Source: Cyanodermella asteris
Taxonomy: Eukaryota > Ascomycota > Lecanoromycetes > Ostropales > Stictidaceae
DNA length: 64,000 nucleotides
Assembly (NCBI GenBank): GCA_900618795.1
Contig: UYJD01000009.1
Coordinates: 1,123,823 to 1,187,822, forward strand
Direction of reading: 5' to 3'
Shown here piece after piece: positions 31,840-42,768 of this stretch. Every line of letters starts with the position of its first letter. Position 1 is the stretch's first letter. The translations under genes and the position numbers were made by a program. The notes under the pieces are model-generated. The model was not told where the DNA came from. It did not search any database and saw nothing but the letters and a program-made list of their open reading frames with translations.

Positions 31840-32704
31840 GATGGCACGTCTCTCGCGTTGGAAGCTTGAAAAGAGAAATTCTTGGACCAGCACGGAGGGT
31901 GCAATAGAGACCTTGGAAGGGGAATTCTTTTCCGAGGCTGTTATACAAGGATTCTGGACTGCGCCGTACATGATCTAAATCTTTCTTTCATCCTGAGCTA
32001 GGCTGAGATACACTTTCTGAGGCTTTTGGCGGTATAAGCGAGAGCATCGAACGATGGAGCCTATCATTTGTATGCCCGTGCAGAAATGCAGCCAGCAGTG
32101 TGCCTTTTTGGGTGAAGATTCGCGGTGCCTGGATTCGGATCGCCAATGGTCAAAGCGCCGAACGTTTTATCAAGCACCTCGCAACCATGGACCAGTCGGT
32201 GCGCCGTCGGCGTTAATTGATTAGAGTGACAATCACACCTGCGCAGATTTGGGAGCAACACGCGATGGTTGCGTAACGAAGTAATTGGCATGCTCAGACT
32301 CGTTTATTGATAACCGCGGTCGAACGGGAGGCAAAGACAGCTGCATCACAACTTGTAGTCAGGTCAAAGGAGTGTGCCGGGATTAGCCTCATGATGTTAG
32401 CAGCGGATGGCCGCGGTCGCTGAGGCAGTACTAGGTAGGTAAGTTTCTAGCGATACGAATTGCCTTTTTCGAGGTTGGTCTAGAATGCTTGATGAGTACC
32501 TGTGCTCGCAGCAAGTGTTACATTCCCGAAGCATGTGAGAACATCGTCATCTTTTGAAAGACTTTATTATCTCTATGATACATGCCTGTCTTTGACAGCA
32601 CACTTCAGTCAGCGCGCATATCTGTTGAGGGTGCATCGACTCAAGCAGCAAAGGACATTGCACAAATTCAGCTCCGGTCACATCGTTAGCCGAAAATCTT
32701 GTCA
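31840..32704. other. Intergenic, 860 bp
   Basis: Upstream region of the secreted-protein gene and 3' flank of the zinc-finger gene, which also reads leftward. No gene or strong repeat was recognised. Confidence 0.4.
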
Positions 32705-35700
32705 CTACCAGGTCGGCTTCAGCACGACCGCCTTCCAGCCTCCACTTCCATCTTTCCGCACACTCAAGAACCCCCCGGAGGCAATTTCGATGGCGTCGGG
32801 GTAAGTCTCGGAGAACCTGACTCTACACTTGTTGCTGATGGACTCCATGTGCGCCGTCAAGGAACCGGCTGACGTGAAATGTTTCCTGCATCCGGGACAA
32901 TAGAGATCCAGATTATAGTGCACTGGGCCCTCAAGATGCTGCTGGAGGTCCTCCGGCCTCTTACACTTCTTCCAACAGTTGTTATGCGGACAGTGGTAGC
33001 TTCTGGACCTCTTATCGTAAAAGAGGAGGGGATCGAAGGCGTCATTGCCAGGTATGCCCTCAAGTATAACCTGACCCTTCTTGTTGCATGGGGGCTGGTA
33101 GCTACCGCCATAGGCTCCCACAATCTTGTCGTAAAGGCGCTGAGAGGGTTGCTCTTTCGCTCGAGGCTTCGCAGACGGCAGCGTATCAGCGATAGACATT
33201 GCCTGCATTTTCTTGATAAAATTGCTTGTAGCACTCAAAGGAGTTACGGGTGGCTTCCGGCGCTGCATGCTGCTTCCAGGTAAGTAGGGCGCTCTCATAG
33301 CGTCCAGTTTAGAGCTAGCTCCTTGAAGACGTGAAGGCTCTTCTCCGAGGGCTAAGAAGCCTTCACCATCACCGTCTCCTGTCAACGCAAGAGCAACCTC
33401 AAATGACTTTCCGACCAGCATGCGTGCCTTATGAAACTGATCGGCTGTGAGTTTTGGACACTCTTCATGCTCCAAATGCAGGTCATACGATGCCATGTTT
33501 TCATGGACCATGCCGCACATTGGACAGGTGAGCTCTTTGCTCTCGGGATGCTCTCTTTGCATGTGTGTGTCGCGTGCTGTGGTGGTTGCATAATCCTTCT
33601 TGCAATACGAGCACCAATTGTGCATCCCGGCCTCTTGCATGTGCTTGTCTAGGAGAGCTGCAGTGGTGAATTCGAGCTGGCACTCCTCGCACACGAAATG
33701 CTTCGCGACCTTGTGGCTATACATTTGTCGAACTTCGACACAACTAAAGGCGCAACCCTCAAAATTGCAAGCGTACTTCTGGACCAATTTCTTTGTGTGG
33801 CCAGAGCCTTCTGCAAATGTCCTCAAGGGCACATTTGTGATTCTGTTGGCAAGGGGGTCGTCGTGCGAGCGGGCAGGAAAGCCTGTGTTGAATCTCATTC
33901 CCGTGTAGAAATCCTCTTCTTCTTCAGATGAAACATCTCCGGCATTGCTCACACGTTCGATGCTTTCGGCAGGCTTCTCCTCGATACTAGTCTGGACGGC
34001 ACTACCGGGGACATCGTTCTCGGAAGTCTTGGGCTCGTCAGGAGTGTAATTCGGTTGGACTCCGTTGCCGGGTGTGGACGATCTTTGATGGGGAAGAATG
34101 CGAGGATTTTGACTGGGCGTGGAGGACCTACTGGTCGTCCCAGAACCGAAAATCGAACTTCTTTGGTGTGGAAGAATACGAGCGGTGGGAATAGACGTGC
34201 TAGGTCTGCTTTTATCTCCGTATGCAGATGCTGGAATCCTTTGGTGTGGCAGGACGCGAGAACTTTGGCTGGACGTGGAAGACATGGAGTTACTCTCACG
34301 GTCGTTATTTTTTGGCGTCCTTGTACTCGGCAATGACCTGGTCGGTGTATGCAGCTGATTGTGGTCATGTCTGGGAGATTGATCTTTCATCTTACCTTGC
34401 TTCGAGAGCTCGGGTCCCTGAAGTTCCTGGGCGACCGGTCTTCCGAGTTGTTCGCCAGCATGACTTTCGTTATGATGCTCTTGCTTATCCAGCTCCTCGC
34501 GCTCACTGATCTGGCGGACTGATCGAGAGCATGAGGCCGCTAGCTTCTCCCCCTGTTGCTTATCTTGCTCCTCAGGCCCACTATTTTGGCTGACTAAACC
34601 GGAGTCTGAGGCAGCCGGCTCCTCTTGCTTTTGTTTGTCCTGTTCTTCAGACTCACTGACGCTGCTGACCAAATGAAAATCCGAGGCAGATAGCTCCTGC
34701 TGCCGTTGCTTGCCTTCCTCCTCAGGTTCACCGAAGCGGCTGACTGATTGAGAATCTGAGGGAACCAGTTCCTGCGGTTCTTGCTCGTCCTGCTCCTCAA
34801 GCTCGCCGATCTGCCCGACTGAATGAGAGTTCGAGAACTTCAGGTCCCGTTGTTTTTGCTTGTCTTGCTCCTCGGTCTCACCGATCTGGCTGGCTAATTG
34901 AGAATTCGAGGCGGCCAGTTCCACCTGCTGCTGGTTATTTTGCTCCTCAGGTCCGCTGATCTGGCTGACTATCTGAGTGCCTGATGCCACCAGCTTCTCC
35001 TGCTGTTGATTTTCCTGCTTTTGAGGCCCACTGATCTGGCTGGCTGACTGAGAGTTTGATGCCGCCAACTCTGAGGTCACCAGCTCTTCCTGCTTGACCT
35101 GCTCCTCCGACTCGCTGATCTGGCTGACTGAAAAAGATTTTGAGGGCGCTAGCTCCTCTTCCTGCTCCTCGAGCCGCTCGGACTGCACTGGAGTTATGCT
35201 AGAAGAAGCATGCTCGCTGCACTGTTCAGTTTGGTTAATCTCACAGAATGCCTGCCCTTCCTCTCCAGTCGGACGAGTGACCACAGTTGAGCTTTGCTCT
35301 GGTTGGTTCGACGGCCTATTCATGTAGTAGCGAAGATAATCCTTTGAGGCTTCCCCAACAACACGGCGCATGAGCTCCTCGTGTTCGAGTTTGGGATTGG
35401 CAAGAGCGAGTTGCTTGAAAGTCTTGTCGACGTAGTGCTGAGTAGCTATGGCAAGGTGCTCGTCTGCTTCTGGGCCAGATGACCTATCGCGTGTCTCGGA
35501 ATAGGGCAAGTCCCAGGCCATGATGTTGGTAAATCGTTCGTTCCAAGCGTGGCTGCCTGATGAATGAACTGGTAAGATATCAGTAAACGGAAGGAGCGGA
35601 AAAGGCAAACAACAAGGATGTACCACGGTAGCCGGATTTTGCACTTGCGGCGTCCCCCGATGTGAATGAGCAATCCTTCACTGACTGATCATCAGCGCTT

Positions 35701-35948
35701 GAGTCTGTGTCGGACGAAGTGGTGGAATCTTGCGCTTCATCCGGGCGTGAATGGTGCTCTCGCGCAACCTTAATGAAAGCATGAAGAGCTTCACGCTGAA
35801 ATGGCAACTTCAGTAGTTCGCAAGAACGGGTGTCTGAATTCGAGAAGGAAAACCTAGGCTCGCTATTGACCTCCATTGGGCACTGATAGGGCAGATAAGA
35901 AGCGGCAGAATGAGCTGAAGCTCCAGGTCCAGGTGACGTTGTTGCCAT
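32705..35948 (-). CDS. C2H2 zinc-finger protein with internal repeats
   Basis: Two exons, 35624-35948 and 32705-35556, joined across a 67-nt intron (junction SGYRGSHAWNERF), give 1058 aa. The N-terminal half is disordered: nine imperfect repeats of about 25 residues, each with a Ser-Gln-Ile/Val core and an Glu/Gln/Lys-rich end (for example ASQIGETEEQDKQKQ), at about 34480-35165. Three LPHQR repeats follow at about 34081-34262. The C-terminal half has about six C2H2 fingers in two groups: four between CNFEGCAFSC and CPMCGMVHENM, and two near the end (CPHNNCWKKC, CPGCRKHFTS). Finger spacing is irregular, with paired CxxC/HxxxxC types, which suits either nucleic-acid or protein binding. I do not recognise an orthologue of known function. 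Confidence 0.85.
34081..34262 (-). repeat. Triple LPHQR coding repeat
   Basis: Three copies of R-(I/V)-LPHQR plus following Ser-rich residues, spaced about 77 bp apart within the zinc-finger gene. Each is preceded by a Ser/Thr-rich linker. Confidence 0.8.
34480..35165 (-). repeat. Nine imperfect ~25-residue tandem coding repeats
   Basis: In-frame tandem repeats of about 75 bp within the zinc-finger gene. The common core is L-A-A-S-x-S-x-x-x-S-Q-I-x-x-x-E-E-Q-x-K-Q. Copies have diverged strongly, so the array is old rather than a recent expansion. It should form extended or coiled Gln/Glu-rich segments. Confidence 0.8.
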
Positions 35949-36700
35949 TGGGAGTTGCCTGCATACCAGTAGCGTGTGGGACCATTTATTGTCCTGTGTC
36001 TCTCGGCTGTCACTTCGATGACTCAGTTGGCAACGCGTGTAGGTTGAAATGCACGTTTGTTGCTATTTGTCGCAATTCCCGCGCAACATCGAAAGTTGAT
36101 GTTCATGAATTCATGCCACCACTGAACGAATCAACGCTTCCAAATCTACCTAACTCACTTCTTTAGCATCGCCAGAGTGTGGTCGGGCAAGGCTCACATA
36201 GCTGCTCCATTGAGACCGCTGTAACAAGATGTTTCAACTTGTCCCCAATGAAATTGTGTTTCCATGCTTCTATTGTGCTGTCACTTACCCACTTGCAAAA
36301 AGAACGAGACTTTCTCTGAGCGAATGCACTTCTTTACGTCGGCTAGACCGGGCCAAGTATGCGAATTCCTTGCAACTAGGCGTCGGCAATCACTTGTCTG
36401 ATCATCCTTCTCGCAATTGGAGTAGTAGACTCCAGACGATGTAGCACCAGAAACGGCTCGAGAGCAAATTGACTTAATGCACCCACTGCATTTGGAAGAA
36501 GATATTGTCATTCATCCCGACTTTGCTCGGTGGCTCGGCACGAGTATGCACAATTGTATATCCTAATCTGGCACTGAATGTCCATTATTAATGTATAGAT
36601 TGAAACAATCTGTCGGCGGGGCTGTTCCAAATCTAGAATCGGCTGTATGGCAACCTGGATGATATTAGCCTCGGCTCGTTCGCTGTCAAAGTAATCATAC
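35949..36700. other. Intergenic, 750 bp
   Basis: Promoter side of the zinc-finger gene and 3' flank of the cyanase gene. Only short open frames without support. Confidence 0.4.
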
Positions 36701-37327
36701 TTACCACTTGCCCCTGAGCTTGATGATAGCCCATGCGTTGCCCTGTTCGTCGATCTCCTTGTCAACACTCGTGCTGAAACTGATAGCACTCATGATTCCA
36801 TCGCCAAATTTCTCGTTCAGGACAGCCTTGTAAGCATAACCGTAGTTCTGCACGACCTCAAACAGTCGATATATCAAAGGCTCCTTGGGAGGCATGTCAA
36901 GTGTACGGCCGCGGTCGGGGAAGCCAGCAAGTTGCTGTGCAAGGGTAGCCTCCGGCACACCGAGGAGCTGGCTGAGTTTGGTCACGTCCTCGGGCGAAGC
37001 GCGAGCCTGGCCGTAGAAGAGGGCTGCCACGGCGACTTCATCACGACCAAGTGCCTGTGAGATCTGTTCGAACGAGAGTTGCTTCTGGGCCTTGGCCTCG
37101 AAGAGCGTTAGGGCACTGGCGGGGAGGCGCTGGTGAAGGGATGTCTGAACTCGTCAGCCGTTGCCCATGTGTCTATGGAAGCACGGAAGACAACTCACGT
37201 CGAGGGTGGCAAGGTGCGAATGAGACATGGTGCCTGAGTGTCGAGCTGCAATTGGGGTGATGATAGCTTGCCTGGGGAAGTTAGAAGTAGCGAGTCTGCG
37301 AGAAGTCTGAAGCAGGATGCGGGACAT
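36701..37327 (-). CDS. CYN1: Cyanate hydratase (cyanase) with N-terminal extension
   Basis: Two exons, 37199-37327 and 36701-37144, with a 54-nt intron, give 190 aa. Cyanase converts cyanate and bicarbonate to ammonia and carbon dioxide. The C-terminal catalytic block [16 protein letters not shown] and [11 protein letters not shown] carries the triad Arg136, Glu139 and Ser162, and the N-terminal helical DNA-binding-like part reads [21 protein letters not shown]. Most fungal cyanases begin near MSHLATLD; here the equivalent Met34 ([10 protein letters not shown]) is internal, preceded in frame by 33 residues ([15 protein letters not shown] and on) with five Arg and no acidic residue. This looks like a mitochondrial presequence, so two start sites could give mitochondrial and cytosolic forms. 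Intact and likely active. Confidence 0.94.
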
Positions 37328-38669
37328 GGTCAGAGAAATGGCGGGCTCTTGTGGAGCAATATATATAGGTCGACAAGGATGCAATGCAAGACGCAGCTCT
37401 ACGAGGTATACCGTAAATCAAGGCAGACTTGAGGAGATGGACCGAGCCGGATGATAAGCAGCAGCTCAGCTCAGCTCAGCTTCCCGATCTCCGAGGACGC
37501 GTGCTGGCTGCGGGGGGATAAGAAGGTCTTGGGAGCTGTCTTCACTCAAATAAATGCGGGCACACCTGGCATAGTTGGGACGTCATAACTGCTGCCTCTC
37601 AATTTCCTCATCCGGACTAGTGCCGTGATCTAGACTTGACTGCTCGAATGCATATCGCCAACCTCCATGGCTTCTTTCATCCTGGATGCTGCGCCGTACC
37701 CGGCTTATGGAGAACTCTTCTGCTATTGCATGAGATACATATTGGCGTTGACCTGAACGTCCACGTCTGTCGGAGTCACTTCTGACCGCATTTCCAACGC
37801 GTACTCCACTTTGCCGAGTTGAAGCGCTTTGAAAGGGGGCCACATCTTGAGAAATACCGGACCTAGCATGTGGAGGACAGTGCAGGGATTGTTTGGAGGA
37901 AACCACGGAACGAGCAAAGTAGACATGGTAATCAGAGATCAGATATGTTCGAGAAAGGAGAGTGGCGGTAAAGTAGAAGCGTTTCAATTGCACAGCAATC
38001 GAGAGCTTGATGTTCATGGCACGATCTTCACAGCATTACATGTTCTCTTAGCAGACTTGAGACAGGATCATTGAGATGAAGAGACATCTGCCGATACCCT
38101 CCATCGCAGGGCACTGGCGATAGTGCATGACCTGATGACAATTCCTTCGTGAGTGGAGTTGGAAAGGGCAAGATGCTTCTATGGCGCGACAATGCTAACA
38201 CGTACAGCACGAGTTACGTGCCCAACTTGAGGAACTGCAAGTTTTCAGAGTTTTATGGCTCGGGACGGAAGGAGCGGTCACTGTGCTAGCGTGCCCACTT
38301 AAGTTAACAATGAGAGGATCAATCAACTGGCGTTCCCTGGGTTGGCACTTCTACGCATGAGGAAGAACTAGCGGGATCTGGAAGCTTTTCGGTGTCATAA
38401 TCTAGCCCAAAAGGTCTCTGTTGTCGACTCCCCCCGTCAGCTTTTCACGGTGAGCTCTCCTATCAGCCCGATGTATGGCATTTTCAGCTGCAAAGCCGAT
38501 CCGCCAATAATACAAGCACCAGTCAAAGCATCGAAGCGCCTTGAATGAGTACGATATAAGCACAATGGCGTGCCCGAAGGGGAGCGTCCGCTTACCACCA
38601 ACAGTACTCCGGTCTTGAACGTATTTTACGGCTACCGTAGGACCGCCTGAGAGACCGCTTCGAAAGCCA
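37328..38669. other. Gene-poor spacer, 1.3 kb
   Basis: Contains a short pentanucleotide repeat, (CAGCT) about four times, at 37463-37481, about 140 bp upstream of the cyanase start. A leftward open frame of 67 codons at 37723-37926 is the only candidate small gene, and it has no recognisable motif. The stretch is otherwise featureless and leads into the decayed MFS gene. Confidence 0.4.
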
Positions 38670-40030
38670 ATGATGACTCAATCAGGGCTCGAAGAAGGTG
38701 CAACAAGAACCTGTGTTATTCCCCATGAGTCCATCCTCATGCCGGATTTGGCTTCTTCACATCCTCAAGCTTCCGCCCGCAATCGTGGACCTAGCTCTGG
38801 GCAATCAAGATTTGTTTCTCTTGCAGCAATGGCGTTTCCGACCCAGCAATCGGTTCCGACGCTAGTCCTCGACACCGCGGCTGATGATGGATCCCAGGAT
38901 AGCGAGAAGCAGAGAAGTCATACCACTGATACGGAGGGTCCAAAGGTTCTCTTCAACCCTGATGTCAGCCTGGAACCATCAGATCCCAGTGCTCGCCCTC
39001 CAATCTTCCGATCAGCGGTCCAAAAAGCACTGCTCATCTTCACGGCTACCATGAGCGTGGAAATGCCTGGCTTTGTTCAAGGCGCCACCATTTTCATAGT
39101 CTCATTCATTTAGAAGGACCTTCACATGTCGATTCCAGGCTTGACGTGGTTGACGGCTGCTTCATCGTGAGCAGGACCTTGTTGACCTTTTTGTATGCCA
39201 CCTCATCGCTGATGCTTCTGGTGCTTGACGACTGGATCTTTCCTGCTGTTGTTTGACAAATTGGCAGACATGTTTGGACGACGAAGTATACTGCTCACAA
39301 GTCTGTGCCTTTTTGTGGCGTTCGCTGTGGCGACAGGCTTCTCCCGAGATGCGATCACTTTGAATGCCCTGAATGACTGCATAGGTCTTGTTTCTGCAGC
39401 TATAATCCCTCCGGCCCAAGGCTTTCTCGGCAACATATACAATAGACCCTCCAAGCGCAAGAACTATGTGTTTGCCTGCTTCACATCAGGTAACCACCTT
39501 GGGTTTGTGTTCAGCTCAATATTTTCGGGTGTGGTAACGCAGTTCTTTGGTTGGCGTGCTTCTTTCTGGTTGCTTGCCATCATCTACGCCGTTGGCGCTG
39601 CCGTGGCTGCATTCACAGTACCTCGGGACAATAGCAAGAAGCTTCCTTTCAATCTGGAAACTCTGAAACAGTTTGACTTCGTCGGCGCAGGTTTGACTAT
39701 TGGAGGTACCGGAATGCTGTCAGTCGGCGTCAGGTACGGATGCGTTGTGCGCCTCCCTCCAGGGTTGTCGTCCTGACTGATCTTGTCTGCTATAGTACTG
39801 GTCCAGATGCGCCGCAAGGTTGGAAAACGCCGTACATTCTGGTAGTCATCATCCTTGNNNNNNNNNNNNNNNNNNNNNNNNNNNNNNNNNNNNNNNNNNN
39901 NNNNNNNNNNNNNNNNNNNNNNNNNNNNNNNNGAATTGGCATGATTGCATCCTTTATTTGGTGGGAAACCCGATTCGCCCATCCACTAATGCCGATGACC
40001 ATTTGGCGGAACAAAGAGTTCTCCCTTCTG
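38670..40030 (+). pseudogene. Decayed, truncated MFS transporter
   Basis: The frame opens at 38670 with a polar tail and the first helix (KALLIFTATMSVEM). The family match continues through TGSFLLLFDKLADMFGRRS (motif A), IIPPAQGFLGNIY, FFGWRASFWLL and, after the assembly gap, FIWWETRFAHPLMP. It resembles the fungal aminotriazole-resistance/Atr1-like MFS group. It is not functional as sequenced. A TAG interrupts helix 1 near 39112, where homologues have a Gln codon. The intron after LTWLTAAS has a GTGAGC donor but no AG acceptor before LTTGSFLLLF. The similarity ends abruptly near 40030, about the middle of the transporter, and the second half is missing. Ns at 39858-39932 hide part of it. Confidence 0.8.
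39858..39932. other. Assembly gap, 75 Ns
   Basis: A run of 75 undetermined bases inside the decayed MFS gene. The true gap length is unknown, so nothing can be inferred about reading frame across it. Confidence 0.99.
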
Positions 40031-40654
40031 AGTGAAGAGGCCGTATATCGTCGTTGGCAAAATCTAGAACTTAGAGATAGATACTTTGTGAAAGCGCAAC
40101 CAAGATCATCCCTGCACACCTGCGGACTTGTGTCTTGTTCGATTGTGAAGAATACGTGGACCGCGTGTATTCGCAAGACCACCTTGAGCAGATGGGCTTG
40201 ATCATGGAGGTGCAGGCAAGTCCGGTGCAAGCGTTGCGGCATGAATGGTGGGGAGCCCGCGATGATGTTCGCTAAATATAGCTTCGATCAGCGACCGCAT
40301 GGCAAAGGCCGTCCATGGGAATTACATAGTAGAGAAGTTGAGGAATCGAGTTCGGCGCACGACGAATACTCGCCCTGACGAACCGTCTTCTCGACTGACT
40401 CGGGAGGCTTTACTGCCGCTAGACTAGTTCTCCGTGACGACGCTAGGTTCCTATGATGGCCATTTGTCAGAATCGAGGTTACAGCTAGCTTTCGTACGAC
40501 GGGATCAACCTCGGTCTGGACGTATTTCGTGCGCCATTGTCGTGCTTGACTTTGGCTCTCTTTTCCACCTTCGTTGCATTCCACCTCTGCCTTTCGGAAG
40601 CTTGTAAATCTCTTACTCTAACGTTGGCGCTTCCAAGTCGCCCCAATCACCACC
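40031..40654. other. Spacer after the truncated MFS
   Basis: Joins the MFS breakpoint to the promoter of the next gene. No second half of the transporter and no transposon end was recognised. Confidence 0.4.
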
Positions 40655-41816
40655 ATGTCGTCACACAAGCAGGTAGTGCTGGCGAAGCGGCCGAAGGACC
40701 TTATCATTCCCAACGAGACCTTCAAGGTGGTGACCAAGCCCCGTCCAACCGAGTCCGACCTCAAAGATGAGCAAGTCCTCATTGAATCGCTGTATCTATC
40801 ACTTGATCCGGCAATGCGAGGCTGGCTGAACGATGTCCGCTCATACGTCCCACCCGTTCAGATTGACGAGGTTCGATAAAACTAAACGACACGGAAATAA
40901 TGCATGTAGGCTAATATTCACTCTCTCAGGTCATGCGCGGAGCAGTCGTCGGTCGCGTGCTTGCATCCAAATCATCAAAGCTGCAGCCCGGCGACATTGT
41001 CACGACAGAGGCAGGCTGGACAGAGATTGCCGTCATGCCTGCCAAGGAGGTCGCAAAGGTCAAGATTCCGGCCAATGGGCAGGTGACCGACGCACTCGGT
41101 GTCCTAGGCCTTACCGGACTCACAGCCTATTTCGGGCTACTGGAGATTGGCGACCCCAAGCCAGGCGAGCTGGTGGTGGTATCGGGCGCAGCGGGCGCAA
41201 CCGGCAGTGTCGTGGTTCAGATCGCTCTCCTCAAGGGAGCACGAGTCGTTGCGATTGCGGGCAGCGAGGACAAGTGCGAATGGCTCAAGTCGCTGGGCTG
41301 CGAAGCGGCTCTGAACTACAAAGACAAGGATTTCGCCAAAAGCTTCCGCGCGGCGACGAAATCGCTGATTGACGTCTATTTCGACAATGTGGGCGGTGAA
41401 ATTCTGGACCTCGCTCTGAGTCGGGCAAAGGCTTTCTCGAGATTCGTCATGTGTGGTGGAATTTCGCAGGTCAGTTTCATGCGTCACAAGATCCGTATGC
41501 GGAGAAGGGTCGAGCTCACGTGTTCCAGTACAATGCCGCAACCGGCCAGGCTATGGGCCCGAAGAACTACCTGATGATCGTGTCCATGCGAATCAAGATG
41601 CAGGGCTTCATCGTCTTCGACTTTGCCAAGAAATATGCACAAGCTCGCAAGGATCTTGCCCAGTGGCTGAGCGAGGGAAAGATTCAGAGAAAGGAGCACA
41701 TCATTAGAGGAGGACTCGAGAATGCGCCTCAGGGATTGGCAGACCTGTACAAGGGTGTCAACACAGGCAAGCTGTTGGTAGAAGTCAAGGCTGATAACGC
41801 TAGAGCACGTTTATAA
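40655..41816 (+). CDS. NADP-dependent MDR-family reductase (PTGR/alkenal reductase-like)
   Basis: Three exons, 40655-40870, 40930-41469 and 41529-41816, give 347 aa; both introns are 59 nt. The N-terminal domain has SLYLSLDPAMRGWLND, the hallmark of the prostaglandin reductase/leukotriene B4 dehydrogenase group. The nucleotide-binding motif is AAGATGSVVVQIALLKGA, followed by a lysine-bearing EDKCEWLKSLG that suits NADPH. Zinc ligands of classical alcohol dehydrogenases are absent. Such enzymes reduce the double bond of alpha,beta-unsaturated aldehydes and ketones and so detoxify lipid-peroxidation products; the real substrate is not shown here. Later blocks (FDNVGGEILD, NLMIVSMRIKMQGF-like YLMIVSMRIKMQGF) also match the family. 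The model is intact. Confidence 0.92.
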
Positions 41817-42768
41817 GCAGATTCGTGATATATTGAGTACTATGGACGGATCCAGACCAAGAATACCTAGAGGATAAGTAAATATCTCATCGGCACGCGC
41901 CGGTGAAAGCGTAGCTGAACTCGAAGAGTTCAAAGTAGTCATCAGCCCAACGTCGTGAATGGGATCTATGCGCAGCTGTCAGATTAGATCAAGTTTATTT
42001 GACCTTCAGCGACCTCGTTTGCTGAGTAGCGAGCCGGACGCTGCTAAACCACGGATATTGCATCCAGGCTATGCAGCAAGCAGGCATCGCATGGCACGAA
42101 GACTCAGGCAGCTATTTTCTCGTCATCCAGCGCGCAATAGAACGTGATCACTTGCTTTAGAGCATCAAGGGCTCAAGATAATCACTTCGGGAGACTCAAA
42201 AAAGTCTCGAGTTGAAGTTTCGAATACTGAAATCGGTTGGCAGCATCGCCCGTCGACATGTCAAGCCGCAGGAAACGTGCTCATAGCATTGCACCAACAC
42301 ACTTTGGTGATGGCGCAGCGTGAATTGTGAGACATGAGAAGATGCTTTCCCGTCTAGTCGTGAGAGTGCAGTAGGTGATTCGCACTCTGCGGGAATTGTG
42401 TGCCAAAGTCTCGTTGTCAGCGGGCCAGTCGCAGGGCTGCTTCTGCCCGCTGACGGCGTTTCTCTCTCTGCAGACTCGGCCAAGGTTGGATAATGCAGGT
42501 GAGCGGGTTGATGAGCACGTTATAAGATCAATGCCCACCCTCCTCTCGAATCACCTGTCGCGCCTCGCCTCTACCTACCTCGCCCATTCTCTGAGTCGCC
42601 TTGCCTGAATCATTTGGGTTAGCTAGTGCTGGCAGAAATGTTGCCCACCTTGAAAACCACCACTCCCCCAGGTTTGCCTTCACTTTGTTCGCTATTTCTC
42701 ATACCATCTTCAAGACTTGCTCCTTCGTTCCTCCAATAGCACCTGGAAGCAGTGTGTATTCGCCCAAG
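41817..42768. other. Intergenic, 950 bp
   Basis: Promoter side of the ZIP transporter. No gene or repeat was recognised. Small open frames here lack support. Confidence 0.4.
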
